A stretch of 46,245 bases of DNA from Streptomyces atriruber (GCF_001418325.1 NZ_LIPN01000022.1:1-46245); one strand, 5' to 3'. Counted from the stretch's first letter, positions 16,494-26,432 are shown. Program-made: numbers and translations. Notes: a model not told the origin generated them from the sequence alone.

Positions 16494-17528
16494 TCACAAC
16501 AGGGTGAGCTGAGTGGGCCCCGTGGCGGGCTCGGCCTGCTGGGGGACCCGGAGCCGCCGGGCGGCGCCCGCGCGCGTGGGGCCGATGCCGAACTCCTCGG
16601 CCAGTTCGTGCACATGGCGGGTGATGCGGCGCTGGTACCACTTCGGGGCGTAGGCACCTTCCGCGTACAGCCGTTCGTACCGTCGCACCAGGTGCGGGTG
16701 GTGCCGGCCGAGCCACGCCATGAACCACTCCCGCGCACCCGGCCGAAGATGCAGCACCAGCGGCGTCACCGAGGTCGCGCCCGACGCGGCGACGGCCCGC
16801 ACCGTGGCGCGCAGCTGGTCGGGGTGGTCGCCCAGGAAGGGGATGACCGGCGCCATCAGGACGCCGCAGGCGATGCCGTGCTCGGTGAGGGTGCGCACGA
16901 CGTCGAGGCGGCGCTCCGGGGCCGGGGTGCCCGGCTCGACCGTGCGCCACAGCTCCTCGTCGATGAAGCCCACGGACACGGAGATCCCGACGTCCGTCAC
17001 CGCGGCGGCCTGCCGCAGCAGGTCGAGGTCGCGCAGGATCAGCGTGCCCTTGGTCAGGATGGAGAAGGGGTTCCCGCGGTCGCGCAGCGCCGCGATGATC
17101 CCCGGCATCAGCCGGTAGCGGCCCTCCGCGCGCTGGTAGCAGTCCACGTTGGTGCCCATGGCGATGTGGTCGCCGTGCCAGCGCGGCGAGGCGAGCTGGC
17201 GCCGCAGCAGTTCGGCGGCGTTGACCTTGACGACGATCTGGCTGTCGAAGCCGAGGCCGGTGTCCAGGTCCAGATAGCTGTGCGTCTTGCGCGCGAAGCA
17301 GTAGACGCACGCGTGCGTGCATCCCCGGTAGGGGTTGACCGTCCATTCGAACGGCATGCGGGACGCGCCCGGCACGCGGTTCACGATCGACCTGGCCCGT
17401 ATCTCGTGGAAGGTGATCCCGCTGAACTCAGGAGTGTCGAAGACCCTCGTCGTCACCGCGTCCGCGCCGAAGAGCGCGGCATCCGCGGTGCCCCGGCGCG
17501 GCCCGTCGGAAAGGTTCTCCCAGCGCAT
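16494..17528 (-). CDS. Radical SAM protein, Rv2578c family
   Basis: 344-residue radical S-adenosylmethionine protein. The iron-sulfur motif is C70-x3-C74-x2-C77 in RGCTHACVYCFARKTH; the SPASM-free TIM-barrel part includes STLTKGTLILRDLDLL-like and VGISVSVG segments. It resembles the Rv2578c group, which is distantly related to spore photoproduct lyase; the reaction is unknown. Start ATG 17528 has a GAGGAGG site. A LexA-like box overlaps its promoter (17561-17572), so a role in DNA damage is suggested. The long open frame continuing to 18851 is a shadow of other genes. Confidence 0.87.
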   Translation of the reverse strand: MRWENLSDGPRRGTADAALFGADAVTTRVFDTPEFSGITFHEIRARSIVNRVPGASRMPFEWTVNPYRGCTHACVYCFARKTHSYLDLDTGLGFDSQIVVKVNAAELLRRQLASPRWHGDHIAMGTNVDCYQRAEGRYRLMPGIIAALRDRGNPFSILTKGTLILRDLDLLRQAAAVTDVGISVSVGFIDEELWRTVEPGTPAPERRLDVVRTLTEHGIACGVLMAPVIPFLGDHPDQLRATVRAVAASGATSVTPLVLHLRPGAREWFMAWLGRHHPHLVRRYERLYAEGAYAPKWYQRRITRHVHELAEEFGIGPTRAGAARRLRVPQQAEPATGPTQLTLL

Positions 17529-17554
17529 GACGCCTCCTCGGTAGCACTGACCAC

Positions 17555-17560
17555 AGAATA
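17555..17560 (-). promoter_or_regulatory. -10 element of the radical SAM gene
   Basis: Minus-strand TATTCT immediately next to the LexA-like box, about 27 nt upstream of the ATG. It would give a 5' leader of about 20 nt containing the ribosome-binding site. The -35 is unclear. Confidence 0.45.
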
Positions 17561-17572
17561 GAACATACGTTC
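17561..17572. promoter_or_regulatory. LexA-like SOS box (GAACATACGTTC)
   Basis: GAAC-ATAC-GTTC is a perfect match to the GAAC-N4-GTTC core of Gram-positive/actinobacterial LexA operators. It abuts the predicted -10 of the radical SAM gene and lies in the divergent region with the GNAT gene. Confidence 0.6.
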
Positions 17573-17768
17573 CCTTGATCGTGCGACCCTCCGCCGCTTG
17601 ATAGCGTTCCGTCAAGCGCGACCTGCGCGACACCGCTGTGACGAGGGAGGTTGATGAATATGGCCCGCCGTACGCCTCATCAGCATGCCCTTGTCCGGGT
17701 TGCGCGAGCCTGAAGGAATCAGGCCACCGAAAGCGGCCCGGTCGTCGAAGAACGACCTGGAGAGTCGC

Positions 17769-18317
17769 GTGTCTTCTCTTTTCACCATCACCGCCGACCT
17801 GTCGACCGAACGCCTCACCCTGCGGGCCTGGACCGTCGCCGAGGTCTCCGATGCCGTCGAGATTGCCGACGGGCTCGCCGACCGGCGTCCGGCGCACTGG
17901 GCGCAGGACTTCCCCGCCGACGGGGACCGAGTCATCGCGGGCGTCATCGCCGAGCAGATCGCCGAGGGGCCCGCAGCCCCTGGGGCGTACGGCCACCGGC
18001 TGATCGTCGAACGGGAGGGCGGCGCCGTCGTCGGCTCCATCAGCCTGCTGTGGCCGCCGAGCGAGGGCTCGGTGGAGATCGGCTACGGAGTCGTGCCCTC
18101 GCGCCGCGGCCTCGGCTACGCGACGGAAGCCGTGCGGGCCCTGGTGGCCCACGCCCTGACCGCGCACGACGTCACCGTGGTCCACGCCGGGGTGGAAATC
18201 GGCAACCCGGCTTCCGTCCGTGTCCTGGAGAAGGCGGGCATGCACCGCTGGAGCAGTGACGGTACGACGGCCCGGTACCGCACGGGCGCGCCGGGGGAGA
18301 CCCCGTCCCGGAAGTAG
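17769..18317 (+). CDS. GNAT-family N-acetyltransferase (RimJ/RimL-like)
   Basis: 182-residue acetyl-CoA-dependent N-acetyltransferase. The N-terminal LSTERLTLRAWTVAE is typical of the RimJ/RimL-type GNAT group, and the acetyl-CoA loop is seen in VVPSRRGLGYATEAVRAL, followed by NPASVRVLEKAGM. The GTG at 17769 preceded by GGAGAG is preferred to an upstream ATG at 17685, which would add residues not resembling the family. Substrate (protein N-terminus or small molecule) is unknown. It is divergent from the radical SAM gene and might share the LexA-like site. Confidence 0.85.
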   Translation: MSSLFTITADLSTERLTLRAWTVAEVSDAVEIADGLADRRPAHWAQDFPADGDRVIAGVIAEQIAEGPAAPGAYGHRLIVEREGGAVVGSISLLWPPSEGSVEIGYGVVPSRRGLGYATEAVRALVAHALTAHDVTVVHAGVEIGNPASVRVLEKAGMHRWSSDGTTARYRTGAPGETPSRK

Positions 18318-18416
18318 CACACCCCGGGCCCGGCGGCGGCGCGCACCGTCGCCGTCGGGCCCGTGCCGGCCGGACCGGCTGCGGACCGGCCCGCCGCGCG
18401 GTGGATGATCGGGAGC

Positions 18417-19664
18417 ATGCTCGTCGAGTCCCTGTCCGTCGCAGCCCTGGCCGTGGTCCTCGTCTGCGCCGTCATCCGCCCCTTCCGCTGGCCCGAGGCC
18501 GCCTTCGCCGTGCCCGCCGCCGGTGTCGTGATCCTGGCCGGGGCGATCCCGCTCGACGACGTGCGGGACGAGGCCGCCCGGCTCGGGCCCGTGATCGGCT
18601 TCCTCGCGGGCGTCCTCGTGCTCGCCAAGCTCTGCGCAGACGAAGGGCTCTTCCGCGCCTGCGGCGGCTGGATGGCCCGCCGGTCCGCGGGTCGCCCCCG
18701 CAAGCTGCTCGGTGCCGTCTTCAGCCTGGCCTCGGTGATCACCGCGACCCTGAGCCTGGACGCCACCGTGGTCCTCCTGACCCCGGTCGTCTTCGCCACC
18801 GCCGCCCGCATGGGCGCCCGGCCCGCGCCGCACGTCTACGCGAGCGCCCACCTGTCGAACACGGCCTCGCTCCTGCTGCCCGTCTCGAACCTGACGAACC
18901 TCCTCGCCTTCACCGCGACCGGCCTGAGCTTCACCCGCTTCGCGCTGCTCATGACGCTGCCCTGGCTGGTCGCCATCGCGGTCGAGTACGCGGTCTTCCG
19001 CCGGTTCTTCGCCGCCGACCTCGACGCCCCCGCCGACGGCACGGAGCCCACGGAACCGCCGCGGATGCCACGGTTCGCCCTGGTGACCGTCGCGGCCACG
19101 CTCGCCGGGTTCGCCGTCGCCTCCGCCCTCGGCATCGAACCCGCCTGGTCCGCTGCGGCCGGTGCGGCCGTCCTCGCGGTGCGGGCCCTGCTGCGCAGGC
19201 GTACGACACCGGTGGCGATCCTGCGCTCGGCCTCACTGCCGTTCCTGGCCTTCGTCCTCGCCCTCGGCATCGTCGTCAGGGCCGTCGTGGACAACGGCCT
19301 CGGCGACGCCCTGGGGCGGGTCCTGCCGGACGGCACCGCCCTGCCCGCGCTGCTCGGCACGGCCGCCGTCGCCGCGCTGCTCGCCAACCTGATCAACAAC
19401 CTGCCGGCCGTCCTCGCGCTGGTGCCGCTGGCCGCGCCCGCCGGGCCCGGAGCCGTGCTCGCCGTGCTCATCGGCGTGAACATCGGGCCCAATCTCACCT
19501 ACGCCGGATCGCTCGCCACGCTCCTGTGGCGTCGCATCGCCCACCAGCACGAACACGACGTCAGCCTCGGGCGGTTCACTCGCCTCGGGCTCCTCACCAC
19601 CCCCGCCGCCCTGGTCCTGTCGACCCTCGCGCTGTGGATCTCGCTCCGGCTTCTGCCGGGCTGA
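18417..19664 (+). CDS. ArsB/NhaD-superfamily membrane transporter
   Basis: About 415-residue integral membrane protein with ten or more hydrophobic segments. The two-halves pattern of the ion transporter superfamily is visible: LSLDATVVLLTPVV and LSNTASLLLPVSNLTNLLAF in the first half, LLANLINNLPAVLAL and GVNIGPNLTYAGSLATLLW in the second, as in ArsB-type arsenite/antimonite pumps. No ArsA or arsenic regulator is adjacent, so the ion is not certain. In-frame starts at 18405 and 18417 are both possible; upstream sequence from 18363 is unlikely coding. Confidence 0.83.
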   Translation: MLVESLSVAALAVVLVCAVIRPFRWPEAAFAVPAAGVVILAGAIPLDDVRDEAARLGPVIGFLAGVLVLAKLCADEGLFRACGGWMARRSAGRPRKLLGAVFSLASVITATLSLDATVVLLTPVVFATAARMGARPAPHVYASAHLSNTASLLLPVSNLTNLLAFTATGLSFTRFALLMTLPWLVAIAVEYAVFRRFFAADLDAPADGTEPTEPPRMPRFALVTVAATLAGFAVASALGIEPAWSAAAGAAVLAVRALLRRRTTPVAILRSASLPFLAFVLALGIVVRAVVDNGLGDALGRVLPDGTALPALLGTAAVAALLANLINNLPAVLALVPLAAPAGPGAVLAVLIGVNIGPNLTYAGSLATLLWRRIAHQHEHDVSLGRFTRLGLLTTPAALVLSTLALWISLRLLPG

Positions 19665-19759
19665 GCACGCCCCGTGCCGGGGACCCGATTTGGGAGGCCG
19701 GTGTGCCGGGTGGTTGGCTTTCCGTGAAGCCCCCGAGAACAACTGCTGGAGGAAGTGCA

Positions 19760-20203
19760 ATGGCGCAGGTCGAGGCGGTCACCGAGCGGATCATCACGGC
19801 ACAGCCGGACGATGTCTTCGACGCGCTGGCCGACTACAACGGCACGCGGGAGAAGCTCCTTTCGGAGCACTTCAGTGAGTACGAGGTGCGCGAGGGCGGC
19901 GACGGGGAGGGCACCCTCGTCCACTGGAAGCTGCAGGCCACCAGCAAGCGGATCCGTGACTGCCTCCTGGAGGTCGGCGAGCCCACCGACGGCGAACTGG
20001 TCGAGAAGGACCGCAACTCCTCCATGGTCACGACGTGGACGGTGACCCCGGCGGGCGAGGGCAAGTCCCGCGTCGTCGTCACCACCGTGTGGAACGGCGC
20101 GGGCGGCATCGGCGGCTTCTTCGAGAAGACCTTCGCGCCCAAGGGCCTCGGGCGGATCTACGACGCCGTGCTCGCCAACCTCGCCGCCGAGGTCGAGAAG
20201 TAG
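19760..20203 (+). CDS. SRPBCC (START/polyketide-cyclase-like) domain protein
   Basis: 147-residue single-domain protein of the Bet v1-like SRPBCC fold, which binds hydrophobic ligands or lipids in a deep pocket. The N-terminal EAVTERIITAQPDDVFDALADY and the C-terminal amphipathic helix APKGLGRIYDAVLANLAAEVE are typical. Strong GGAGGA ribosome-binding site upstream of ATG 19760. No enzymatic motif and no informative neighbour; cellular role unknown. Confidence 0.85.
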   Translation: MAQVEAVTERIITAQPDDVFDALADYNGTREKLLSEHFSEYEVREGGDGEGTLVHWKLQATSKRIRDCLLEVGEPTDGELVEKDRNSSMVTTWTVTPAGEGKSRVVVTTVWNGAGGIGGFFEKTFAPKGLGRIYDAVLANLAAEVEK

Positions 20204-20404
20204 CCAACTCCCGCGTAGCCCATCAGGGTTGCCGGCACGCTCACCGTTTCGAGTGGTTTTCTGCTCGGTCCCGTTGTACGCCGTAGGGCTCCGACCGGCA
20301 CATACGTCCGCCGGGCCCCGTGCGACGCCAACTCGTCGCGCTTGCTCGTAGTTGTCGCGTAATGCGAGAAATGGGCGGCGCAGGCGCGACGAGGGGAGCA
20401 GTAC

Positions 20405-22867
20405 GTGGGCGGGACGACGCTGGTGCAGGTCGCCGAGCAGGACGAGCAGCGGCGCGAGGCGGCCGACGCGCCTCCGGAGCCGGGCGGCGACCGGCCGGAC
20501 GATCAGGGGGCGGGCCAGCCGCCACCGGCACCGCTCGCCCCGACGGCCCACGGCCTCAGCCCCAGCCGCGTCCGGATGGTGTTCGTCGGGCTGATGCTCG
20601 CGCTGCTGCTCGCGGCGCTGGAGCAGATGATCGTCGCCACCGCGCTCCCGAAGATCGTCGGTGAGTTGCACGGCCTCGACAAGATGTCCTGGGCGATCAC
20701 CGCCTATCTGCTCACCTCCACCATCGGCCTGCCGATCTACGGCAAGCTCGGCGACCTCTTGGGGCGCAAGGGCGTCTTCCAGTTCGCGATCGTCATCTTC
20801 GTCATCGGTTCGGCGCTGGCCGGCTGGTCGCGGACGATGGACCAGTTGATCGCCTTCCGCGCGATCCAGGGCGTCGGCGCGGGCGGCCTGATGATCGGCG
20901 TCCAGGCGATCATCGCGGACATCGTGCCGCCCCGGCAGCGCGGGCGCTACATGGGCCTGATCGGCGCCGCGTTCGGCCTCGCCTCGGTCGCGGGCCCCCT
21001 GCTCGGCGGCTTCTTCACCGACCACGCCTCCTGGCGCTGGTGCTTCTACTTCAACGTGCCCTTCGGTCTGGTCACCCTCCTGGTCGTCTCGCTCGTCCTG
21101 AAGCTGCCCAAGCCCACCGCCAGGGCCCGGCTCGACGTGCTCGGCGCGCTGCTGCTCGCCGCCGCCTCCACCTGCCTGGTCCTCCTGACGAGTTGGGGCG
21201 GCACCGAGTACGCCTGGGGCGACCGCGTGATCCTCGGGCTCGGAGCCGGTGCGGTCGTGGCCGCCGTGCTCTTCCTCGTCGCCGAGAAGTTCGCGGCAGA
21301 ACCGATCATTCCGCTGCGCCTGTTCCGTGATCCGGTCTTCAACATCACCGGTCTCGTGGGCATGGTCGTCGGAATCGCCCTCTTCGGAGCGGCCAGTTAT
21401 CTGCCGACCTTCCTGCAGATGGTCGACGGCGCGAGCGCCACCGAGTCCGGCCTCCTCATGCTGCCGATGATGGGCGGCATCGTCGGAGCGTCGATCATCT
21501 CCGGTCAACTCATCAGCCACACCGGGCGATACAAGATCTACCCGATCATCGGCGGCATCCTCTCCGTCGTCGGCATGTGGCTGCTCTCGCGCCTCGAAGT
21601 GGACACCTCCCGGCTGCAGTACAGCATCTGGATGGCGGTGCTCGGCGCGGGGATCGGCCTGGTGATGCCGGTCCTGGTGCTCGCCGTGCAGAACGCGGTC
21701 CGCCCCGCCGACCTGGGCACCGCCACCAGCGCCAACAACTACTTCCGGCAGATCGGCGGCAGCGTAGGAGCCGCGATCTTCGGCACGCTCTTCGCGGACC
21801 GGCTCGCCGACGCGCTCAGGGACCGGCTGCCCGCCGGTTCGGGCCAGGCCATGCCCGATGCCGAGTCCATCACCCCGCAGCTCGTCCACGCGCTGCCCGC
21901 ACCGCTGCGCGAGGGCTACATCCAGGCCTACGCGGACGCGATGCCGCGGATCTTCCTCTACCTGGTGCCGGTGCTCGTCCTCGGCATGCTGCTCGCCTTC
22001 TTCCTCAAGGAGACCCCCCTGTTGTCCAGCGCCACCTCCCCCAACGCACCCGCCGCCGAAGCCGGGACGGTCGGGACCGTTCCGCAGGCCCGCACGACGA
22101 CGTACGCCGCCGGGGTCCCGGTCTGCGGCACCGTGCAGCACCCCGACGGCACCGTGGTGCCCCGCGCGGCCCTCACCCTCATCGATGTGGCCGGACAGCA
22201 GATCGGTCGCGGGGCGAGCGGCGAGGACGGGCGGTACGCCCTGGCGACCCCCGGCAGCGGATCGTTCGTGCTGATCGCGGCCGCCGGTGGGCACCAGCCG
22301 CAGGCCGTCACCGTGACCGTCGGCGAGCGGCCGGTCGAGCTCGACGTGGTCCTCGGCGGGGCGGGCCGCCTCGCCGGGACCGTGGTGACCGCCGACGGGA
22401 CGCCCGTCAGGGACGCCGCCGTCACCCTCACCGACGTCCGCGGCGAGGTCGTCGCCACCACCCGCAGCGGACGCGAAGGAAGCTATGTCATCACGGAGTT
22501 GGTGGCCGGTGAGTACACCCTGGCCGCCAGCGCCCCCGCGTTCCGCCCCGCCGCGCTCCCCGTCACCGTGCAGGCCTCGCGCGAGACCCGGCAGGACGTC
22601 GAGCTCGCGGGCGGTGCCGTGCTGCGGGGCACCGTGCGGGCCGGTGGCGGGCGGCCCGTCGAGGACGCGCGCGTGACCCTGCTCGACGCCGCGGGGAACG
22701 TCGTCGACACCCTGACCACCGCGGCGGACGGCACTTTCCGCTTCGTCGATCTGTCGTCCGGCGAGTACACCGTGATCGCGGCGGGTTACCCGCCGGTCGC
22801 CACGGTCCTCCAGGTCGCGGGCGGCGGCCGCACGGAGCGGGACCTGCAGCTCGGCCACGAGGACTGA
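20405..22867 (+). CDS. MFS drug exporter (DHA2, 14-TM) fused to three carboxypeptidase-regulatory-like domains
   Basis: 820-residue membrane protein. Residues 1-50 are a polar Pro/Glu-rich tail; about 53-545 are a DHA2/EmrB-QacA-type proton antiporter with [13 protein letters not shown] (motif D1-like), LGDLLGRKG (motif A), [11 protein letters not shown] (motif B) and [19 protein letters not shown]. About 571-820 are three tandem beta-sandwich repeats of roughly 80-85 residues (571-650, 651-735, 736-820), each with the pattern G-T-V...G-x-P-V-x-x-A-x-V-T-L and G-x-Y/F...GEYT-x-x-A, matching CarboxypepD_reg/Cna-B-like domains. GTG start with GAGGGGAG site. The tail follows the last transmembrane helix; its side of the membrane depends on topology. 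Substrate unknown. Confidence 0.88.
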   Translation: MGGTTLVQVAEQDEQRREAADAPPEPGGDRPDDQGAGQPPPAPLAPTAHGLSPSRVRMVFVGLMLALLLAALEQMIVATALPKIVGELHGLDKMSWAITAYLLTSTIGLPIYGKLGDLLGRKGVFQFAIVIFVIGSALAGWSRTMDQLIAFRAIQGVGAGGLMIGVQAIIADIVPPRQRGRYMGLIGAAFGLASVAGPLLGGFFTDHASWRWCFYFNVPFGLVTLLVVSLVLKLPKPTARARLDVLGALLLAAASTCLVLLTSWGGTEYAWGDRVILGLGAGAVVAAVLFLVAEKFAAEPIIPLRLFRDPVFNITGLVGMVVGIALFGAASYLPTFLQMVDGASATESGLLMLPMMGGIVGASIISGQLISHTGRYKIYPIIGGILSVVGMWLLSRLEVDTSRLQYSIWMAVLGAGIGLVMPVLVLAVQNAVRPADLGTATSANNYFRQIGGSVGAAIFGTLFADRLADALRDRLPAGSGQAMPDAESITPQLVHALPAPLREGYIQAYADAMPRIFLYLVPVLVLGMLLAFFLKETPLLSSATSPNAPAAEAGTVGTVPQARTTTYAAGVPVCGTVQHPDGTVVPRAALTLIDVAGQQIGRGASGEDGRYALATPGSGSFVLIAAAGGHQPQAVTVTVGERPVELDVVLGGAGRLAGTVVTADGTPVRDAAVTLTDVRGEVVATTRSGREGSYVITELVAGEYTLAASAPAFRPAALPVTVQASRETRQDVELAGGAVLRGTVRAGGGRPVEDARVTLLDAAGNVVDTLTTAADGTFRFVDLSSGEYTVIAAGYPPVATVLQVAGGGRTERDLQLGHED

Positions 22868-23033
22868 GGGCTTCCGGCGACCGGCGCGGACGGGGCGCCG
22901 CCGTGGGGGCGTGCGCCGGTGCCCCGGCGGTGCCGGGCCAATTCCCGCATTGCCCCGCACGGCAACCTGCGCCGGTCGTACGGTGGTTGGTGGCGGCTCA
23001 GATCTTGCGCCGCCACGGGAAGGAGCATGGGCC

Positions 23034-25541
23034 ATGGAACAGGGCACTCCGGGCGAGCCGATGACGCAGAGTGCCGCGTCCGGCCGCATCCCACTGGCCG
23101 TGGTCGTCGTCGACGGAACCGGACTCGTCTCGCACTGGAGCGTCGGCGCGCGGCGCCTCTTCGGCTGCGACAAGGACGAGGCCGTCGGCCGTCCGGTGGG
23201 CGACCTGCTCCCGGTGCACGGCGCGATCCCCGAGGACCGCGAGCCCTACGGCGCGTTCGACGGACTCGGTCCCGACCTGGAGACCTCCCTCGACCGGCGC
23301 ATCTCCTACCCGGCCGCCGGGCGTGCGCGGCTGACCGGACCGGTGGGCGGCCGAAGCGGACCGGAGGGCGGACGGGGCGGACCGGAGAGCGGGCAGGGCG
23401 GCGGCGAAGGCCGCCTGGACGTGCTGTGGTGGGCGTATCCACTGGTCGGCCCCGGCCCAGAACGGCTCCTCGTGCTCGCCGCGGACGCCGCGCGGCTGGC
23501 CGCGGCCGAAGAGCCCGCGGACGACGGCGCCCGGCGGGGCGAGCGTGACGTCCAGGTCGAGCGCATCGCGCCGGGTTTCGCCCTGCACACGGACTTCCCC
23601 GGCGCGGACGAGCTCGCGGCCCGGCTGCCCGAGATCCTGCCGAGCATGAGCGTGGGCGAGAGCGCCCGCATCGTCGCCCAAGTGCTCGAACTGGGCTATC
23701 CCGTGCTCGAATTCAGCCGCCATGACCGGGTGCCCGTCACTCCGGACTGGGGCGTCGCCCGCCGGGCCGAGCGCAAGGAGCGCAGACAGCGCGCCGCGCA
23801 GGCAGCCGCCAGCGGGCTCCCGGTGGACCCCGGAGCGATGGACGACGAGGGCGAGGACCTCGAGTACGCCGCGGTGCGCGAGCACCTCGAATTCCTCAAC
23901 GAGGTCAGCGGGCGCATCGGCTCCTCGCTCGACCTCTCACGGACGATCCTGGAGGTGAGCCGCGCGGTCGTGCCGCGCTTCACGGACGTCGCGGGCACCT
24001 ATCTGCGCGAGCAGGTCGTCGCGGGCGAGGGTTTCCCCGAGGGCCCGCCGGACGAGACCACGATGTGGCACCGCGTCGCGGTGGAGCACACCGACGAGCC
24101 CGGCCGCTGGGACGACGTGGTGCCGGTCGGCGAGTCCATGCCGTTCCCCGCCCATACGCCGTTCTTCCAGTGCATGACCTCAGGCGACCCGGTGCTCGTC
24201 CCGCGCATCACCGAGGAGATGGGCAACGCCATCGCCTCCCAGTTCGAGAAGCGCGACATCCGCCCGCTGATCAACCACCGCTCGATGCTCGTCGTACCGC
24301 TCAAGGCGCGCAATGTGGTGCTCGGCTTCATGATCCTGCTGCGCCACCGGGAGCGGCCGGTCTTCAACGACATGGACCGCGTCACCGGCGCCGAACTGGC
24401 CGCCCGCGCGGGCCTCGTGCTCGACAACGCGCGCATGTACACGTACCAGGAGAGCGTCGCCGACACCCTCCAGGACAGCATGCTGCCGCACATCCAGCCC
24501 CGGATGTCCGGCTGCGACATCGCCACCCGCTATCTGCCCGGCACGCTCCTGGGCCGGGTGGGCGGCGACTGGTTCGACTCCGTGAAGCTGCCCGGCTCCA
24601 GGACCGCCCTCGTCGTCGGCGACGTGATGGGCCACGGCCTCAACTCGGCGGCGATGATGGGGCAGCTGCGCACGGCCGTGCAGACCATGGCCGCCCTCGA
24701 CCTGCCGCCCGAGCAACTCCTGCGCAACCTCGACGACCTCGCGCAGCGCCTCGGCGAGCACTATCTGGCGACGTGTCTGTACGCGGTCTACGACCCGATC
24801 GCCGGTGAGCTGCACCTCGCCAACGCCGGACACATCCCGCCCGTCCTGGTGCGCGCCTCGGACGGCCGCAGCGAGCTCCTCGACCTGCCCACCGGAGCGC
24901 CCATCGGCGTCGGCGGCGTGCCCTTCGAGTCGGTTCGGATGCGGGTGGCGCCCGGCGACCGGCTGCTGATGTGCACCGACGGCCTGGTCGAGGTCCGCGG
25001 GGAGGACATCGGCGTCGGCCTCGCCACGCTGACCGAGTCCGCCGCGCACCCCGCCGCCTCCATGGACGACGCCTGCGACACCATCATCCGCGCGCTCAAC
25101 ACCCGCGGCGGCCGCAAGGACGACGTGGCGCTCCTGATGGCCAGGCTCAACGGAATCGCGACCGAGAACGTCGCGCACTGGCGGCTCGCCGTCGACCCCG
25201 CGGAGGTGGGCAGGGCCCGCGAGATGGTCCGCGCCCAGCTGCGGGGCTGGTCCCTGGAGGGGCTGAGCGACATCGCCGAGCTGGTCGTCAGCGAGCTCGT
25301 CACCAACGTCGTGCGCCACTCGCGCAGCAGCAGGATCGACCTGCGCATGGTCCGCTCAGGGGTTCTGGCCTGCGAGGTCGAGGACGACGACCAGACACTG
25401 CCGACGCTGCTCAGCGCGGGGCCCGGTGACGAGTCCGGGCGCGGGCTGCGCGTCGTCAGCGCGCTCGCGAAGGAGTGGGGCACCAGCCGCACGCGCCGGG
25501 GCAAGACGGTGTGGTGCGAACTGGCGCTGCCGCGCCGCTAG
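23034..25541 (+). CDS. PAS-GAF-PP2C phosphatase (SpoIIE/RsbU type) with C-terminal HATPase (anti-sigma kinase-like) domain
   Basis: 835-residue cytosolic signalling protein. Domain order by eye: PAS-like (about 10-120, LAVVVVDGTGLVSHWSVGARRLFG), a low-complexity Gly-rich linker near 100-125, GAF (about 290-440), SpoIIE-type PP2C (about 465-690, with GGDWFD, GDVMGHG and TDGLVE metal-binding acidic residues) and a HATPase_c domain (about 705-830, N-box ELVVSELVTNVVRHS and GRGLRVV). Such chains dephosphorylate anti-anti-sigma factors and can also phosphorylate them, linking sensed signals to a sigma factor. Start ATG 23034 has AAGGAG 8 nt upstream; an earlier in-frame start at 22911 is not supported. 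Confidence 0.92.
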   Translation: MEQGTPGEPMTQSAASGRIPLAVVVVDGTGLVSHWSVGARRLFGCDKDEAVGRPVGDLLPVHGAIPEDREPYGAFDGLGPDLETSLDRRISYPAAGRARLTGPVGGRSGPEGGRGGPESGQGGGEGRLDVLWWAYPLVGPGPERLLVLAADAARLAAAEEPADDGARRGERDVQVERIAPGFALHTDFPGADELAARLPEILPSMSVGESARIVAQVLELGYPVLEFSRHDRVPVTPDWGVARRAERKERRQRAAQAAASGLPVDPGAMDDEGEDLEYAAVREHLEFLNEVSGRIGSSLDLSRTILEVSRAVVPRFTDVAGTYLREQVVAGEGFPEGPPDETTMWHRVAVEHTDEPGRWDDVVPVGESMPFPAHTPFFQCMTSGDPVLVPRITEEMGNAIASQFEKRDIRPLINHRSMLVVPLKARNVVLGFMILLRHRERPVFNDMDRVTGAELAARAGLVLDNARMYTYQESVADTLQDSMLPHIQPRMSGCDIATRYLPGTLLGRVGGDWFDSVKLPGSRTALVVGDVMGHGLNSAAMMGQLRTAVQTMAALDLPPEQLLRNLDDLAQRLGEHYLATCLYAVYDPIAGELHLANAGHIPPVLVRASDGRSELLDLPTGAPIGVGGVPFESVRMRVAPGDRLLMCTDGLVEVRGEDIGVGLATLTESAAHPAASMDDACDTIIRALNTRGGRKDDVALLMARLNGIATENVAHWRLAVDPAEVGRAREMVRAQLRGWSLEGLSDIAELVVSELVTNVVRHSRSSRIDLRMVRSGVLACEVEDDDQTLPTLLSAGPGDESGRGLRVVSALAKEWGTSRTRRGKTVWCELALPRR

Positions 25542-25661
25542 GGCGACATGCCGAATGCGCGGTGAAGGAATGCGCGGGCGCTTGTCCGTGGGCCCCGGGC
25601 GCGGTAGACCGATCTTGTCGTCGGCTTCGGCGGCTTCCATCGCACCCCGGGGAGCACGGAC

Positions 25662-26387
25662 ATGAGCGTCACGAGTCGGTACAGGGAGGCGTGGGAAGGG
25701 TTCTGGCAGGAGGCCTCCGACGAGCAGGGGGCGGTCTTCTGGGACGCCGAGCCCGTCCTCACCGCGGGCCTCCACCTCGCACTCTTCGAACCGCACATGA
25801 CCGCCGTCGGTCTGCCCCTCGTCGACCTGGGCTGCGGCAACGGCACCCAGACGCGGTTCCTGGCCGACCGCTTCCCACGCGTCATCGGCGTGGACCTGTC
25901 GGCCGCCGCCCTGGACCACGCCCGGCGCGCCGACCCGGCGGACCAGGTCGACTTCCGGGAGCTCGACGCGGTCGAGAAGAGCGAGGCGGAGCAGCTGCAC
26001 GCGGAGATCGGCGACGCGAACGTCTACATGCGGGGCGTCCTCCACCAGTGCGACCCCGACGACCGGCAGCCGCTGCTCGACAGCGTCGCCACGCTGCTCG
26101 GCGACCGCGGCCGCGCCTTCGTCGTGGAACCCTCGGAGGCGGCGCGCTCCGTCCTGATGGGGCTGGTGCAGGGTCCCGCCGGGCCGCCGCCCAAGCTGGC
26201 GCCGATCTTCGCGCACGGCCTGGCGCCCGCCGATGTCGACGACGCGTCGGTGGGCTCGTACGTCGAAGCCGCCGGGCTCGCGGTCCTCGCCGCGGGCGAA
26301 ATGCCCCTGACCAGCACCGAGTACACGTCCGACGGCACGCGCATCGAGCTGCCGTCGAGATGGCTCGTGGTCGGGCGCAGGGGCTGA
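25662..26387 (+). CDS. Class I SAM-dependent methyltransferase
   Basis: 241-residue methyltransferase. Motif I is LVDLGCGNGTQTRFLA (about residues 50-65) with the acidic loop VIGVDLSAA after it, the Rossmann pattern for S-adenosylmethionine binding. The N-terminal YREAWEGFWQEA is seen in a group of uncharacterised actinobacterial methyltransferases. Substrate unknown. ATG 25662 follows GGGGAGCACGGAC. No operon partner is evident. Confidence 0.85.
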   Translation: MSVTSRYREAWEGFWQEASDEQGAVFWDAEPVLTAGLHLALFEPHMTAVGLPLVDLGCGNGTQTRFLADRFPRVIGVDLSAAALDHARRADPADQVDFRELDAVEKSEAEQLHAEIGDANVYMRGVLHQCDPDDRQPLLDSVATLLGDRGRAFVVEPSEAARSVLMGLVQGPAGPPPKLAPIFAHGLAPADVDDASVGSYVEAAGLAVLAAGEMPLTSTEYTSDGTRIELPSRWLVVGRRG

Positions 26388-26432
26388 GCGGGGCGCGTGC
26401 TCCCGGCCGGGTCCGGGCGGTCGGCTTCCGCC

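Noticed and set aside
19499..23173. 1224-residue open frame on the minus strand
   Set aside because: It runs antisense through the SRPBCC gene, the MFS gene and flanks; composition is Arg/Gly/His-rich low complexity typical of antisense frames in GC-rich DNA.
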